From Devosia sp. Root685 (GTDB lineage: Bacteria; Pseudomonadota; Alphaproteobacteria; Rhizobiales; Devosiaceae): 64,000 bases of DNA. Below, piece after piece: positions 35,343 to 43,971 of this stretch (its first letter is position 1; each line of letters starts with the position of its first letter). Below the pieces are notes generated by a model, which had not been told where the DNA came from, made no database searches, and was given only the letters and a program-made list of their open reading frames with translations. The stretch is taken from contig NZ_LMHK01000002.1 of NCBI RefSeq assembly GCF_001427875.1, forward strand, positions 346,049 through 410,048, given 5' to 3'. Both the position numbers and the translations under genes were made by a program.

Positions 35343-36167
35343 CTATAGCCCCATCCCCGGCGCCACCGCCGACAGATCCTTCGGCATGTCGGCTACGGCG
35401 CGGCTGTTGCCTGCAAAACCGTGGATGTAGCTGCGTTCGCCGGTAAAGCTCATGATCGGCTGGTATTGGGCGTAGGCGGTGTCGGCCTCAAGGCGATTGC
35501 TGACATTGTCGAGGACATAGGCGCCCGAGCCGGTGTGGGCGATCAGGACGGCGTGGAAGAGTTGGCGGCGCGTGTCCTGGAGGAGGACGAGCTGGAGCTT
35601 TTCGTCCGGTACGCCGAGGCTGCGGAGGGCCCAGTATTTGGCTATGGCAAAGTCTTCGCAATCGCCTGCACCCTTGCGGGCCATTTCGGCGGGCGTTGCC
35701 CAATAGTCGCCGACGCCCCAGACGGCCGCGTCCGACTTATAGGTCATGGCGCCATTGACGGTGCGGTTGACGCGGTCGAGCATTTCGCGATCGGAAAGAC
35801 CGGCAACCTGATCGACCATTCCGCGGATTTTGGTGGCAAATCGGCTATCGCAGCCGGCAAGGCCGCTCTGGGCGCAATTGGCGCCGAACAGCTGGGAATA
35901 ATCCGTTTGCCGCGCCGCCTGCCATTTGCCGGCCGCCGGCAAACGCGCCGCCGAAATGGCGACGGACGCGAACACACCAAGCTTGGCGGGCGTGCTTGCC
36001 GGCAAAGACGGCAGTGGCGTAGCAGAAGGCTGCAATGCCGCTAACAGGACTGTATCGGCCCGCACAGACTGACTATAGACCGGCACCGGCGCAGCAGCTG
36101 GTGGACCAGCGGGCGCAGCGGCAGCACTTACTGAAAGAAAAGCAGCAAACGTGAAGTTCAGAAGCAA
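35343..36167 (-). CDS. lapG: Periplasmic transglutaminase-like cysteine protease (LapG-like)
   Basis: This 274-residue protein has a signal peptide (FTFAAFLSVSAAAAPAGP, residues about 5-22) and a C-terminal bacterial transglutaminase-like cysteine protease domain. The triad is visible and in order: Cys170 in KGAGDCEDFAIAKYWALR, His205 in RQLFHAVLI and Asp220 in YVLDNVSN. LapG proteases release LapA-type adhesins by cutting a di-alanine site near the N-terminus, and such a site is present in the adhesin encoded convergently. The start is a TTG at 36167 with AGGAGG five bases upstream. In known systems LapG is held by LapD when c-di-GMP is high, but no LapD gene is seen here. Confidence 0.88.
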   Translation of the reverse strand: MLLNFTFAAFLSVSAAAAPAGPPAAAPVPVYSQSVRADTVLLAALQPSATPLPSLPASTPAKLGVFASVAISAARLPAAGKWQAARQTDYSQLFGANCAQSGLAGCDSRFATKIRGMVDQVAGLSDREMLDRVNRTVNGAMTYKSDAAVWGVGDYWATPAEMARKGAGDCEDFAIAKYWALRSLGVPDEKLQLVLLQDTRRQLFHAVLIAHTGSGAYVLDNVSNRLEADTAYAQYQPIMSFTGERSYIHGFAGNSRAVADMPKDLSAVAPGMGL

Positions 36168-36390
36168 TTCCGCCTCCTGATTGATTGTCAGAAGGCTACC
36201 CGGCTCAAAATAAAATTCTGCAAATCGGCATAGTATATTTGAAGTATTCTAATTCGATAAAAATTTATAGATCGGGCCGCGACAACAAAAAAGCCTGGAC
36301 TTGATCGATAAAATTGCATCCTTTTCTATCAGCGAGGATTGAGGAGTCGGGACTATTGCTAGTGGCCGTCACTCTCAGGGGCATACGCAT

Positions 36391-36945
36391 ATGGCGAAGT
36401 CTTGGTTCGGCTGGTTTGGTGGAAAGACCGAGGTGGAACGTCGGGCCGAAAGGCCACGGGCGGCCATTACCGTTGGCCCCGACGATATCGATCCGCTGAC
36501 CGGGGCCCTCTATTGGGACCGCTTTCAGGTGATGCTGGAAGCAGAACAGGCGCAGGAGCCCGGGGTTCTGCTGCTGATCGATCTCAGCGAGCGCTCGATC
36601 CGCGTTGGCGCGACCGAAGAGGAAAAGGCCCTCGAAATTCTGCCCTGGCTGGCACAGGCCATCAGGCAGGCCATCCGCGCCGATGACCTCCTGGCCCATG
36701 TCGATGGCTACCGTTTCGCGGTGCTGTTGCGCGGCGCTCCGCAGGAGGTTGGTCAGATGACCAGCGACCGCATCCTCGATTCAGTCGACAACACCATTTT
36801 CATGACGGCCGACGGCATATCCAAACTCGACATCACCATCGGTGGCGCGGTGTTCGAAGTTGACGACGGCAAGGCGGTCTTTGATACCGCCGCAGAAAAT
36901 CTCGATCGCGCCAAGCGCCTCGAACAGCCGGCGCTCGTTCAATAG
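36391..36945 (+). CDS. Stand-alone degenerate GGDEF protein with retained I-site
   Basis: This 184-residue soluble protein is divergent from the LapG-like gene. It has one GGDEF-type domain from about residue 32: DPLTGALYWDRFQVML (34-49), GVLLLIDL (58-65, the first catalytic-metal strand), then RADDLLAHVDGYRFAVLL (96-113) and LDITIGGAVF. In active cyclases that region reads RxxD-x5-GGDEF; here the signature is DGYRF (105-109), so catalysis should be lost. The RxxD I-site motif (Arg96-Ala-Asp-Asp99) keeps the standard spacing. It has no EAL, HAMP or membrane part, so it is not a LapD. A c-di-GMP receptor or scaffold role in adhesin control is inferred. Confidence 0.75.
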   Translation: MAKSWFGWFGGKTEVERRAERPRAAITVGPDDIDPLTGALYWDRFQVMLEAEQAQEPGVLLLIDLSERSIRVGATEEEKALEILPWLAQAIRQAIRADDLLAHVDGYRFAVLLRGAPQEVGQMTSDRILDSVDNTIFMTADGISKLDITIGGAVFEVDDGKAVFDTAAENLDRAKRLEQPALVQ

Positions 36946-36967
36946 ACGAGTGCGCAGCCTCAGCCTT

Positions 36968-36992
36968 GTCCGGGCGGTTTACTGGCCCGGAC
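36968..36992. terminator. Hairpin between convergent GGDEF and Na/Pi symporter genes
   Basis: GTCCGGGC (36968-36975) pairs with GCCCGGAC (36985-36992) around a 9-base loop. It has no T-run, so termination is uncertain. It overlaps the last codons of the symporter gene. Confidence 0.35.
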
Positions 36993-38643
36993 TTCTGGCG
37001 AGTTTGGAGCCGAGCAGTTCGCCCTGCTCGCTCAGGATCGAATAGGCGACCCCACACAGCAGCGAATTGATGTGACGGAGCGAGCGGACGGTCTGCAGAT
37101 GCAGTTCGCTCGTTTCAAAGCTGTTGGGATCGCCTTTGCGCAGACGGGCGAAGTGCTGGTTCATGCTGGAGCGCTCGAGCACGCCAACGGCATCTTTTTC
37201 GGCCACGAGCTGGCGCGCGGATTCAATGTCTTCGGAAACCAGCACATTGAGCGCGAGCTGGAGATTGCCCAGCACTCTTGCGTGGAGATCGAGTAATTCC
37301 TGCCAGCCTTGTGGCGAGAACGTCAGGTGACGATCGGCGAGCTGGTCGGCGACGCGGAGCAATTGGCGCGCGATAATGTCGCCGGCCTGCTCGAGCCCGA
37401 TGGCAAAGGTGCTAAGATCGGAGGCGCGGCTGACCTGGCTCTCGTCCATATTGTCCCAGTCGAGCTGGGAGAGGAAAAGCTTGATCGAGGCATTGGCGCG
37501 ATCGACTTCGGGCTCCAGCGCCTTGACCCGGCGGATGGCCGTCTTGTCGCCGCCCTTGAGGATTTCCATCGCCGGCTGGAGCATGACCTCCACCATTTCG
37601 CTCATGCGCAAAAGCTCGCGCGTGGCGCTGGCAAGAGCCGCATCGACATTGCCACCGCCGCCCGCGGCAAGAGCGGGACGCCGGAGGCGCGCCAGATCTG
37701 CGGTTTCATCGGCGGGACTTTCATTGACCACCCGATCGAGGAGCCGCGAGGCGGGGCCGACAAGCGGCAGGCCGAGGATCATGACGACGAAGTTGAAGCC
37801 CGAGTGAAAGAGGCTCGCCTGCAGCCCGACATTGCCCGGCAGGCCGAGCGTATGGACCTGCAAAACTTCGATGATGACGAGGCAGATGATCGCCGCGCCG
37901 CCGCGGAACAGCAGGGCCCCGAGGGCAATGCGCCGGGCCCGCACATCCGCGCCGCGCGTCATGCCTAAGGCGATGAGCGTGCCGCCGAGATTGGCGCCGA
38001 GCACGAGAGCCGCGGCCACTTCGAACGGGATGGCGCCCGCCGTGCCGAAAGTGATGATGACAAGGACGCTGGCGACGGAGGAATAGGAAAGCCAGGTGAT
38101 GATGGCGGCGACGATAAAGCCGGTCCAGGGATCGCCGCGCAGATAATCGATGGCCATGGCCAGCATATCGCTGTCGCGCCAGGGCGCGGTCGCTTCGGAG
38201 ACCATTTCAAGTGAAAGCAGAACGAAGGCGATGCCGAGGATCATGCGGCCGAGCTGCTTCATCTGCCGGTCATTGGCGCGGAGGAACAGCGTACCGCCAA
38301 GAATGATCAGCGGCGCGGTGAGGAGCGTCAGATCAAAGGAGAGAACACTGGCGACAAGTGCCGAGCCGAAATAGGCGCCGAGCATCAGCGCCAGGCCCGT
38401 GCTGCCAGCAAGGAGACCGCCCGCCGCGAAACTTGAAGCCAGCGCCGCTACGGCCGTCGAGCTTTGCAGCGCCACGGCCATGCCCGTGCCCACGGTCGCG
38501 GCCGAAAGCGCGCTGCGTTCAGCATGGGCCAGTGTGCGCTTGAGCTGCGCCGAATAGGCCCGCTCCACCGCCGTCCGCACCATGCGCACGGCCCAGAGCA
38601 GGAGGACGATGGCCGCCACCAGATGGACGATGATGAAGTACAT
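36979..38643 (-). CDS. Na/Pi cotransporter family protein (NptA/YjbB-like)
   Basis: This protein has 554 residues from the ATG at 38643, chosen because GGGGAGG lies five bases upstream; the 22 in-frame codons before it have no ribosome site. The N-terminal half is a PNaS-type membrane domain with two inverted repeats carrying the QSSTA motif (VALQSSTAVAALASSFAAGG) and its partner region (TWLSYSSVASVLVIITFG). The C-terminal third (about 350-550) is a PhoU-like helical domain. It should move phosphate in symport with sodium. It is divergent from the glycerol-phosphate operon, and one GlpR-like palindrome lies 40-55 bp upstream of its start. Confidence 0.85.
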   Translation of the reverse strand: MYFIIVHLVAAIVLLLWAVRMVRTAVERAYSAQLKRTLAHAERSALSAATVGTGMAVALQSSTAVAALASSFAAGGLLAGSTGLALMLGAYFGSALVASVLSFDLTLLTAPLIILGGTLFLRANDRQMKQLGRMILGIAFVLLSLEMVSEATAPWRDSDMLAMAIDYLRGDPWTGFIVAAIITWLSYSSVASVLVIITFGTAGAIPFEVAAALVLGANLGGTLIALGMTRGADVRARRIALGALLFRGGAAIICLVIIEVLQVHTLGLPGNVGLQASLFHSGFNFVVMILGLPLVGPASRLLDRVVNESPADETADLARLRRPALAAGGGGNVDAALASATRELLRMSEMVEVMLQPAMEILKGGDKTAIRRVKALEPEVDRANASIKLFLSQLDWDNMDESQVSRASDLSTFAIGLEQAGDIIARQLLRVADQLADRHLTFSPQGWQELLDLHARVLGNLQLALNVLVSEDIESARQLVAEKDAVGVLERSSMNQHFARLRKGDPNSFETSELHLQTVRSLRHINSLLCGVAYSILSEQGELLGSKLARSPGQ

Positions 38644-38682
38644 CAGGCCTCCCCTGCCCGCGCATTGTTTCGAGTCGCCAGC

Positions 38683-38698
38683 ATGTTCACATGAACGC
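38683..38698. promoter_or_regulatory. GlpR-like operator, symporter side
   Basis: ATGTTCACATGAACGC is an imperfect palindrome with the half-site ATGTTC known from DeoR/GlpR operators. It is centred about 48 bp upstream of the Na/Pi symporter start and shares GTTCAnnTGAAC with the site at 38824-38843. Confidence 0.55.
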
Positions 38699-38823
38699 TT
38701 AAGGCGCAACCGCTCGATGCAATCGGGTGCAAAATGCCGTCAAGGAGTGAATTGGTCATAGCCCACATTTATCAGCCAATTTGGACCAGTTTGCGATGCA
38801 CTCTTGATCATTCGCGCCGTCCA

Positions 38824-38843
38824 AAATGTTCATTTGAACATTT
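38824..38843. promoter_or_regulatory. GlpR-like operator, ugp side
   Basis: AAATGTTCATTTGAACATTT is a palindrome in 18 of 20 positions and carries two ATGTTC half-sites, as in the E. coli GlpR consensus. It lies about 90 bp upstream of ugpB. The GlpR-like gene at the end of this operon is the likely binder. Confidence 0.65.
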
Positions 38844-38928
38844 TTCTGTTGCAAACGCGCATTGCGCTGTTACCAATTTGCGGAGCACGGGGCGGGGAGG
38901 CCTCGGCCAAAACACAAAGGGAGTGAGA

Positions 38929-40254
38929 ATGTTCAAGAACGTTTTGTTCCTGTCTGCGGGCCTGGCTGCCGTTTTGTCGGCAGCGCCGGTCGCGGCACAG
39001 ACCGAAATTTCCTGGTGGCACGCGCTGGATGCCGAATTGGGCAAGAAGCTCGAATCCATTGCTCAGGGTTTTAATGACAGCCAGTCCGACTACAAGATCG
39101 TCACCACCTATAAGGGCAGCTATCCCGAAACCCTGACCGCGGCGATTGCCGCATTCCGCGCCAATGAACAGCCGGCCATCGTGCAGGTCTTCGAGGTCGG
39201 CACCGGCACGATGATGGCCGCCAAGGGCGCCGTGAAGCCGGTCTATGAACTCATGACCGAGAACAACCAGCCCTGGGATCCCACCGCATTCCTCGCGCCG
39301 GTTGTCGGCTACTATTCCGACACCGATGGCAACATCCTGTCGCTGCCGTTCAATTCGTCCACCCCGATCATGTACTACAACAAGACCGCCTTCGAAAAAG
39401 CCGGGCTCGACCCGAATGCGCCGCCCAAGACCTGGGCCGAGGTCGAAGACTATATGAACAAGATCGTCGACTCGGGCGCGGCGAAATGCGGGCTGAGCAC
39501 GGCCTGGGTATCCTGGATACAGCTCGAAAATCTCTCCGCCATCCACGACCAGCAATATGGCACGCTCGAAAACGGCTTTGGCGGCCTCGGCACCGAATTC
39601 ACCTTCAACGGCCCGGTGCAGGCCAAGCACTGGGAAAACCTCAAGAAGTGGTCCGACGCCGGCCTTTATCAATATGGCGGTCCGGTCGGGGGGCCCGATG
39701 CGGCGCCGAAATTCTACTCGGGCGAATGCGCCATCTATATGAATTCCTCGGGCTCACGCGCCGGCGTTATCGCCAACTCCAAGGATTTCGAGGTCGGCTT
39801 CGCGCCCCTGCCCTATTACGACGATGTGACCACCGATCCGAAGAACTCGATCATCGGCGGGGCGACCCTTTGGGTGCTCAATGGCAAGGACCCGGACGTC
39901 TATAAGGGCGTCGCCGAATTCTTCACCTATCTCAGCAAGCCCGAAGTGCAGGCCGATTGGCACCAGGCCACCGGCTATCTGCCCATCACCAATGCGGCCT
40001 ATGAGCTCGGCAAGGAACAGGGCTATTACGACGCCAATCCGGGTTCTTCGGTTGCCATCGAGCAGATCACCCGCGGCACGCCCACGGCCAATTCCAAGGG
40101 CATTCGCTTCGGCAATTTGAGCCAGGTCCGCACTGTTATTGACGAGGAATTCGAAGCGCTTCTCGCCGGACAGAAAACGGCCCAGGAAGCGCTCGACACC
40201 GCCGTCTCCCGTGGCAACGAAATTCTGCGCGAATTCGAAGCCACCAACCAATAG
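38929..40254 (+). CDS. ugpB: sn-Glycerol-3-phosphate ABC transporter substrate-binding protein
   Basis: This protein has 441 residues from the ATG at 38929, preceded by AAAGGGAGTGAG. A signal peptide (NVLFLSAGLAAVLSAAPVAA, cut near residue 23) is followed by the strongly conserved UgpB start TEISWWHALDAELGKKLESI and by PAIVQVFEVGTGTMMAAKGA, NSSTPIMYYNKTAFEKAGLD, MNSSGSRAGV and IIGGATLWVL. It captures glycerol-3-phosphate or glycerophosphodiesters in the periplasm. It is the first gene of ugpBAEC-ugpQ-glpR and lies downstream of a GlpR-like operator. Confidence 0.95.
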   Translation: MFKNVLFLSAGLAAVLSAAPVAAQTEISWWHALDAELGKKLESIAQGFNDSQSDYKIVTTYKGSYPETLTAAIAAFRANEQPAIVQVFEVGTGTMMAAKGAVKPVYELMTENNQPWDPTAFLAPVVGYYSDTDGNILSLPFNSSTPIMYYNKTAFEKAGLDPNAPPKTWAEVEDYMNKIVDSGAAKCGLSTAWVSWIQLENLSAIHDQQYGTLENGFGGLGTEFTFNGPVQAKHWENLKKWSDAGLYQYGGPVGGPDAAPKFYSGECAIYMNSSGSRAGVIANSKDFEVGFAPLPYYDDVTTDPKNSIIGGATLWVLNGKDPDVYKGVAEFFTYLSKPEVQADWHQATGYLPITNAAYELGKEQGYYDANPGSSVAIEQITRGTPTANSKGIRFGNLSQVRTVIDEEFEALLAGQKTAQEALDTAVSRGNEILREFEATNQ

Positions 40255-40262
40255 ACCGGCAG

Positions 40263-40284
40263 GGGGCCGGAGACATCCGGCCCC
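40263..40284 (+). promoter_or_regulatory. Perfect hairpin between ugpB and ugpA
   Basis: GGGGCCGGA (40263-40271) and TCCGGCCCC (40276-40284) form a 9-bp stem with loop GACA, 8 bp after the ugpB stop. No T-run follows. It probably stabilises the ugpB message or reduces read-through to the permease genes. Confidence 0.55.
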
Positions 40285-40347
40285 GTTCCATCCGTGACCA
40301 GGCGGGGCCGTGAGGCCGGCCTTCGACGGTGGCCCGTGCGAGGACCC

Positions 40348-41232
40348 ATGCAGACCAAACGCACCATCTTTCCCAACAAGCTGCTGCCCTATGCGCTCCT
40401 CGCGCCGCAGCTTGCCGTGACCCTGATCTTTTTCATCTGGCCCGCCCTGCAGGCGGTGAAATCCTCGTTCGAACGGGAAGATCCATTCGGGTTCAAGACA
40501 TCGTTCATCTGGTTCGACAATTATCGCCGGATTTTCGGCGATCCAAATTATCTCGGCTCGCTCGGCCGCACCGCCATATTCGCCCTTTCGGTGACGTTTC
40601 TCGCCATGGCCGTCTCGCTGGTGCTGGCGGTTGCGGTCAATCGGCTGCTGCGCTCGGGCAAGGTCTACACCACCCTCCTGGTCTGGCCCTATGCGGTGGC
40701 GCCGGTCGTCGTGGGCATTCTCTGGTGGTTCATCTTCAACCCCTCGATCGGTATTGCGCCCTATGTCCTGCGCGGCTTGGGCGTGAACTGGAACCATCGC
40801 ATCGACGGCAATCAGGCGATGATCCTGATCGTCATCGCCGCCGCCTGGAAACAGATCTCCTATAATTTCCTGTTCTTCGTCGCCGGGCTCCAGTCGGTAC
40901 CGCAATCGCTCAACGAGGCCGCCGCCATCGACGGGGCGGGACCGTTCAAACGGTTCTGGACGATCACCTTCCCATTGATCTCGCCAACGACCTTCTTCCT
41001 GCTGATCATCAACATCAACTACGCCATGTTCGACACCTTCGGCATCGTCGATGCGACCACGAGCGGTGGCCCGGCACAGGCGACCAATATCCTCGTCTAC
41101 AAGGTCTACACCGACGGCGTGCTGAACCTGAATCTGGGCTCTTCGGCCGCGCAATCGGTCATCCTGATGCTGATCGTCATCGCTCTCACCGTCGTGCAGT
41201 TCCGCTTCGTCGAACGTCGCGTGCAGTATTAA
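40348..41232 (+). CDS. ugpA: Glycerol-3-phosphate ABC transporter permease UgpA
   Basis: This protein has 294 residues from the ATG at 40348 (GAGGA just upstream), the standard UgpA length. Six membrane segments are expected; the first is [21 protein letters not shown] (about 11-31). The EAA loop that docks to the ATPase reads [20 protein letters not shown]. Other UgpA marks are [19 protein letters not shown] and [20 protein letters not shown]. It forms the channel with UgpE. Confidence 0.93.
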   Translation: MQTKRTIFPNKLLPYALLAPQLAVTLIFFIWPALQAVKSSFEREDPFGFKTSFIWFDNYRRIFGDPNYLGSLGRTAIFALSVTFLAMAVSLVLAVAVNRLLRSGKVYTTLLVWPYAVAPVVVGILWWFIFNPSIGIAPYVLRGLGVNWNHRIDGNQAMILIVIAAAWKQISYNFLFFVAGLQSVPQSLNEAAAIDGAGPFKRFWTITFPLISPTTFFLLIININYAMFDTFGIVDATTSGGPAQATNILVYKVYTDGVLNLNLGSSAAQSVILMLIVIALTVVQFRFVERRVQY

Positions 41233-41246
41233 GGGGCCGATGCAAA

Positions 41247-42095
41247 ATGGTTGAAAACAGACCCTTTCTCACCCTCCTCACGCATCTGGTGCTGATCATT
41301 GGCGTCGTGATCGTGGTGTTCCCCGTCTATCTCGCGCTCATCGCTTCGACCCATGGTCCCGGCCAGTTCGTCAGCGGCCTTGTGCCGTTGCTGCCCGGCC
41401 CGCATATGATCGAGAATTACAGCACTATCTGGAACGAGGGGCTGTCGAGTTCGGGTGCGCCGCCGATCTGGGTGATGATGATGAATTCCCTCGTCATGGC
41501 CGTGGCCATCGCCGTGGGCAAGATCATGATCTCGCTGCTCTCGGCCTATGCGATCGTCTATTTCAAATTCCCGTTCCGGCTTCTGGCCTTCTGGATCATC
41601 TTCATCACCCTGATGCTGCCGGTCGAGGTGCGCATCATTCCCACCTTCAAGGTGGTGGCGGACCTGGGGATGCTCAATTCCTATCAGGGACTGATCCTGC
41701 CCCTGATCGCTTCGGCGACCGCGACCTTTCTTTTCCGCCAGTTCTTCCTGACCATTCCCGACGAACTGATGGAAGCGGCGCGCGTCGATGGCGCGGGGCC
41801 GATGAAGTTCTTCCGCGATATTCTCCTGCCGCTGAGCCGGACCAATATCGCCGCGCTCTTCGTCATCCTCTTCATCTATGGCTGGGTGCAATATATGTGG
41901 CCGCTGCTCGTGACCTCCGACAGCCGCTATTACACCATCGTCATGGGCATCAAGCGCCTCGCCGCAAGCGCCGATTCCGAGCCGCTTTGGCATCTCGTCA
42001 TGGCTGCGGTGATCCTCGCCATGCTGCCCCCCGTCCTTATCGTCATCTTCATGCAGCGCCTGTTCGTCAAAGGCCTCGTGGAAACGGAGAAATAA
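41247..42095 (+). CDS. ugpE: Glycerol-3-phosphate ABC transporter permease UgpE
   Basis: This 282-residue permease follows ugpA by 14 bp. It has six membrane segments, the first being HLVLIIGVVIVVFPVYLALI. The EAA loop is EAARVDGAGPMKFFRDILLP. The block VQYMWPLLVTSDSRYYTIVM is highly typical of UgpE. It is the second channel half of the Ugp transporter. Confidence 0.93.
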   Translation: MVENRPFLTLLTHLVLIIGVVIVVFPVYLALIASTHGPGQFVSGLVPLLPGPHMIENYSTIWNEGLSSSGAPPIWVMMMNSLVMAVAIAVGKIMISLLSAYAIVYFKFPFRLLAFWIIFITLMLPVEVRIIPTFKVVADLGMLNSYQGLILPLIASATATFLFRQFFLTIPDELMEAARVDGAGPMKFFRDILLPLSRTNIAALFVILFIYGWVQYMWPLLVTSDSRYYTIVMGIKRLAASADSEPLWHLVMAAVILAMLPPVLIVIFMQRLFVKGLVETEK

Positions 42096-42098
42096 GCC

Positions 42099-43166
42099 AT
42101 GGCCACGATCAACCTGGTTGACCTCATGAAGAGCTACGGCCCGATTCCGGCCGTCAAAGGCATCAATCTCTCGGTTAAAGATGGCGAGCTCATCGTTCTC
42201 GTCGGCCCCTCGGGCTGCGGAAAATCGACCCTGCTGCGCATGGTGGCCGGGCTCGAATCCGTCACGTCCGGCCGCATCGAGATTGCCGGGCGGGACGTGG
42301 TCAAAGCCGAACCGGCCGAGCGCGACATCGCCATGGTGTTCCAGAACTACGCGCTCTATCCACACATGACGGTGCGCCAAAACCTCGAATATGGCCTCAA
42401 GAACCGCGGCACGCTGCGCGAGGAGATCGACCGCCGCGTCCGGGAAGCCGGCGATATCTTGGAAATTGGCCCCATGCTGGACCGAAAACCGCGCCAGCTG
42501 TCCGGCGGCCAGCGCCAGCGCGTCGCCATGGGACGCGCCATCGTGCGTGAACCGGCCGCTTTCCTCTTTGACGAACCGCTCTCCAACCTCGATGCCAAGC
42601 TGCGCGTGCAGATGCGGGTGGAAATCAAAAAGCTGCAACGCCGGCTCAAGACCACCAGCCTCTATGTGACGCACGACCAGCTCGAAGCCATGACCCTGGC
42701 CGACCGGCTAGTGGTGATGAATGGCGGGCTCGTCGAACAGATCGGCACGCCGACCGAAGTCTATGACCGACCCGCGACCCTCTTCGTTGCGGGCTTCATC
42801 GGCTCCCCGCCAATGAACCTGCTGCCGGTTTCGGCGCTCGCTGCGGCATCAGGCTTTGAGACTCTCGACCTGCCCGCTGGCACCGATATGGTGGGTATTC
42901 GCCCCGACCATTTTGCACTCGAAACGCCGGCCGAGCCCAGCCTGGCGCTCGCTGCAACGGTGGAATTGCTCGAACCGGTCGGCGGGGAAAGCCACCTCCA
43001 TGTGCGCCTGAACAATGGCGACCACCCCATCATCCTCAGCGTTCCGGGCCGCCCGGACATTGTCGAAGCCGCGGCGATCACCGTTCACGTAAGGCCCGGC
43101 GACATGCACCCGTTCAACCGCGAAAGCGGCCACCGCACCGACACGCCGGCCGCAAAACCGCAATAA
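42099..43166 (+). CDS. ugpC: Glycerol-3-phosphate ABC transporter ATP-binding protein UgpC
   Basis: This 355-residue ATPase starts 3 bp after ugpE. It has Walker [11 protein letters not shown]-loop [14 protein letters not shown], signature LSGGQRQR, Walker [13 protein letters not shown] and the switch His in [11 protein letters not shown], all intact. The C-terminal regulatory domain (about 235-355) contains GIRPDHFAL. It powers uptake of glycerol-3-phosphate and its diesters. Confidence 0.92.
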   Translation: MATINLVDLMKSYGPIPAVKGINLSVKDGELIVLVGPSGCGKSTLLRMVAGLESVTSGRIEIAGRDVVKAEPAERDIAMVFQNYALYPHMTVRQNLEYGLKNRGTLREEIDRRVREAGDILEIGPMLDRKPRQLSGGQRQRVAMGRAIVREPAAFLFDEPLSNLDAKLRVQMRVEIKKLQRRLKTTSLYVTHDQLEAMTLADRLVVMNGGLVEQIGTPTEVYDRPATLFVAGFIGSPPMNLLPVSALAAASGFETLDLPAGTDMVGIRPDHFALETPAEPSLALAATVELLEPVGGESHLHVRLNNGDHPIILSVPGRPDIVEAAAITVHVRPGDMHPFNRESGHRTDTPAAKPQ

Positions 43167-43205
43167 TCCACTTACTGGCTTGAAAGCCCTCAACAAAGAC
43201 GCGTC

Positions 43206-43952
43206 ATGACCCTTCCATCCGATATCGGTCCCGCACGGGATGAAGTTCAGGCCCATCGCGGCGCGTCCGCCGTGGCGCCGGAAAACACCGTCGCCGCCTT
43301 CCGGGCTGCCGCCGAACAGGGCGCGCGCTGGGTCGAACTCGATGTGGCGCTCCTTGCGGACGACACGCTGGTCGTCATCCACGACGACAGCATCGATCGC
43401 ACCACTTCGGGCAAGGGCTCGCTCGGCGCCCTCACCCATGCGGACGTCGCAAAGCTCGATGCCGGCGCCTGGTTCGACGCCAAATTTGCCGGCGAGCGCC
43501 TGTCGACACTGGCCGAAGTCATCAAGGCGCTCGGCGAATTCGGCCTCAGCGCCAATGTGGAAATCAAGCAGCACAAGCACCACAAGTCGCTCGACCAATT
43601 GGTGCGCGCCGTTCAGGCAGACATCAACAAGCGCGACCCGAAAACCCAGATCATGATTTCGAGCTTTGACCCCGAAGCGCTCAGGGCCATGCACGCGCTC
43701 GAGCCCGACCTCGAAATGGCCATGCTCTGGGATCGTCCGCCGGAAGACTGGGCCGAGAGGCTCAAAACCATCCCGGCCACCACCATCCACATGCACTACA
43801 AGGCGCTGAGCATCGGCCTGCTGGAAGAAACCGGCAAAAACGGTATCAAGGTGCGCGCCTGGACCTGCAACAACCCCGTCGAGCTGGTCTCCTTCTGGGG
43901 CGCAGGCCTGACCGGGGTCATCACCGACAATCCCAAGCTCTTTCTGGGATAG
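43206..43952 (+). CDS. ugpQ: Cytoplasmic glycerophosphodiester phosphodiesterase
   Basis: This 248-residue GDPD-family TIM barrel has no signal peptide, so like UgpQ it works in the cytoplasm on diesters imported by the Ugp transporter, releasing glycerol-3-phosphate and an alcohol. The metal and catalytic residues are visible in AHRGASAVAPENTVAAF (two-step His and Glu), ELDVALLADDTLVVIHDD (Glu, Asp and His) and NVEIKQHK. It sits between ugpC and glpR in one operon, 39 bp after ugpC. Confidence 0.92.
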   Translation: MTLPSDIGPARDEVQAHRGASAVAPENTVAAFRAAAEQGARWVELDVALLADDTLVVIHDDSIDRTTSGKGSLGALTHADVAKLDAGAWFDAKFAGERLSTLAEVIKALGEFGLSANVEIKQHKHHKSLDQLVRAVQADINKRDPKTQIMISSFDPEALRAMHALEPDLEMAMLWDRPPEDWAERLKTIPATTIHMHYKALSIGLLEETGKNGIKVRAWTCNNPVELVSFWGAGLTGVITDNPKLFLG

Positions 43953-43971
43953 CAGAGGCTTTCGGCCCAAA

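Noticed and set aside
36391..36945. Active diguanylate cyclase
   Set aside because: The GGDEF signature is replaced by DGYRF, removing the catalytic residues, so only a binding or structural role is considered.
38644..38928. Pho box for PhoB control of ugp
   Set aside because: No CTGTCAT-type direct repeats at 11-bp spacing were found; the visible signals are GlpR-like palindromes.
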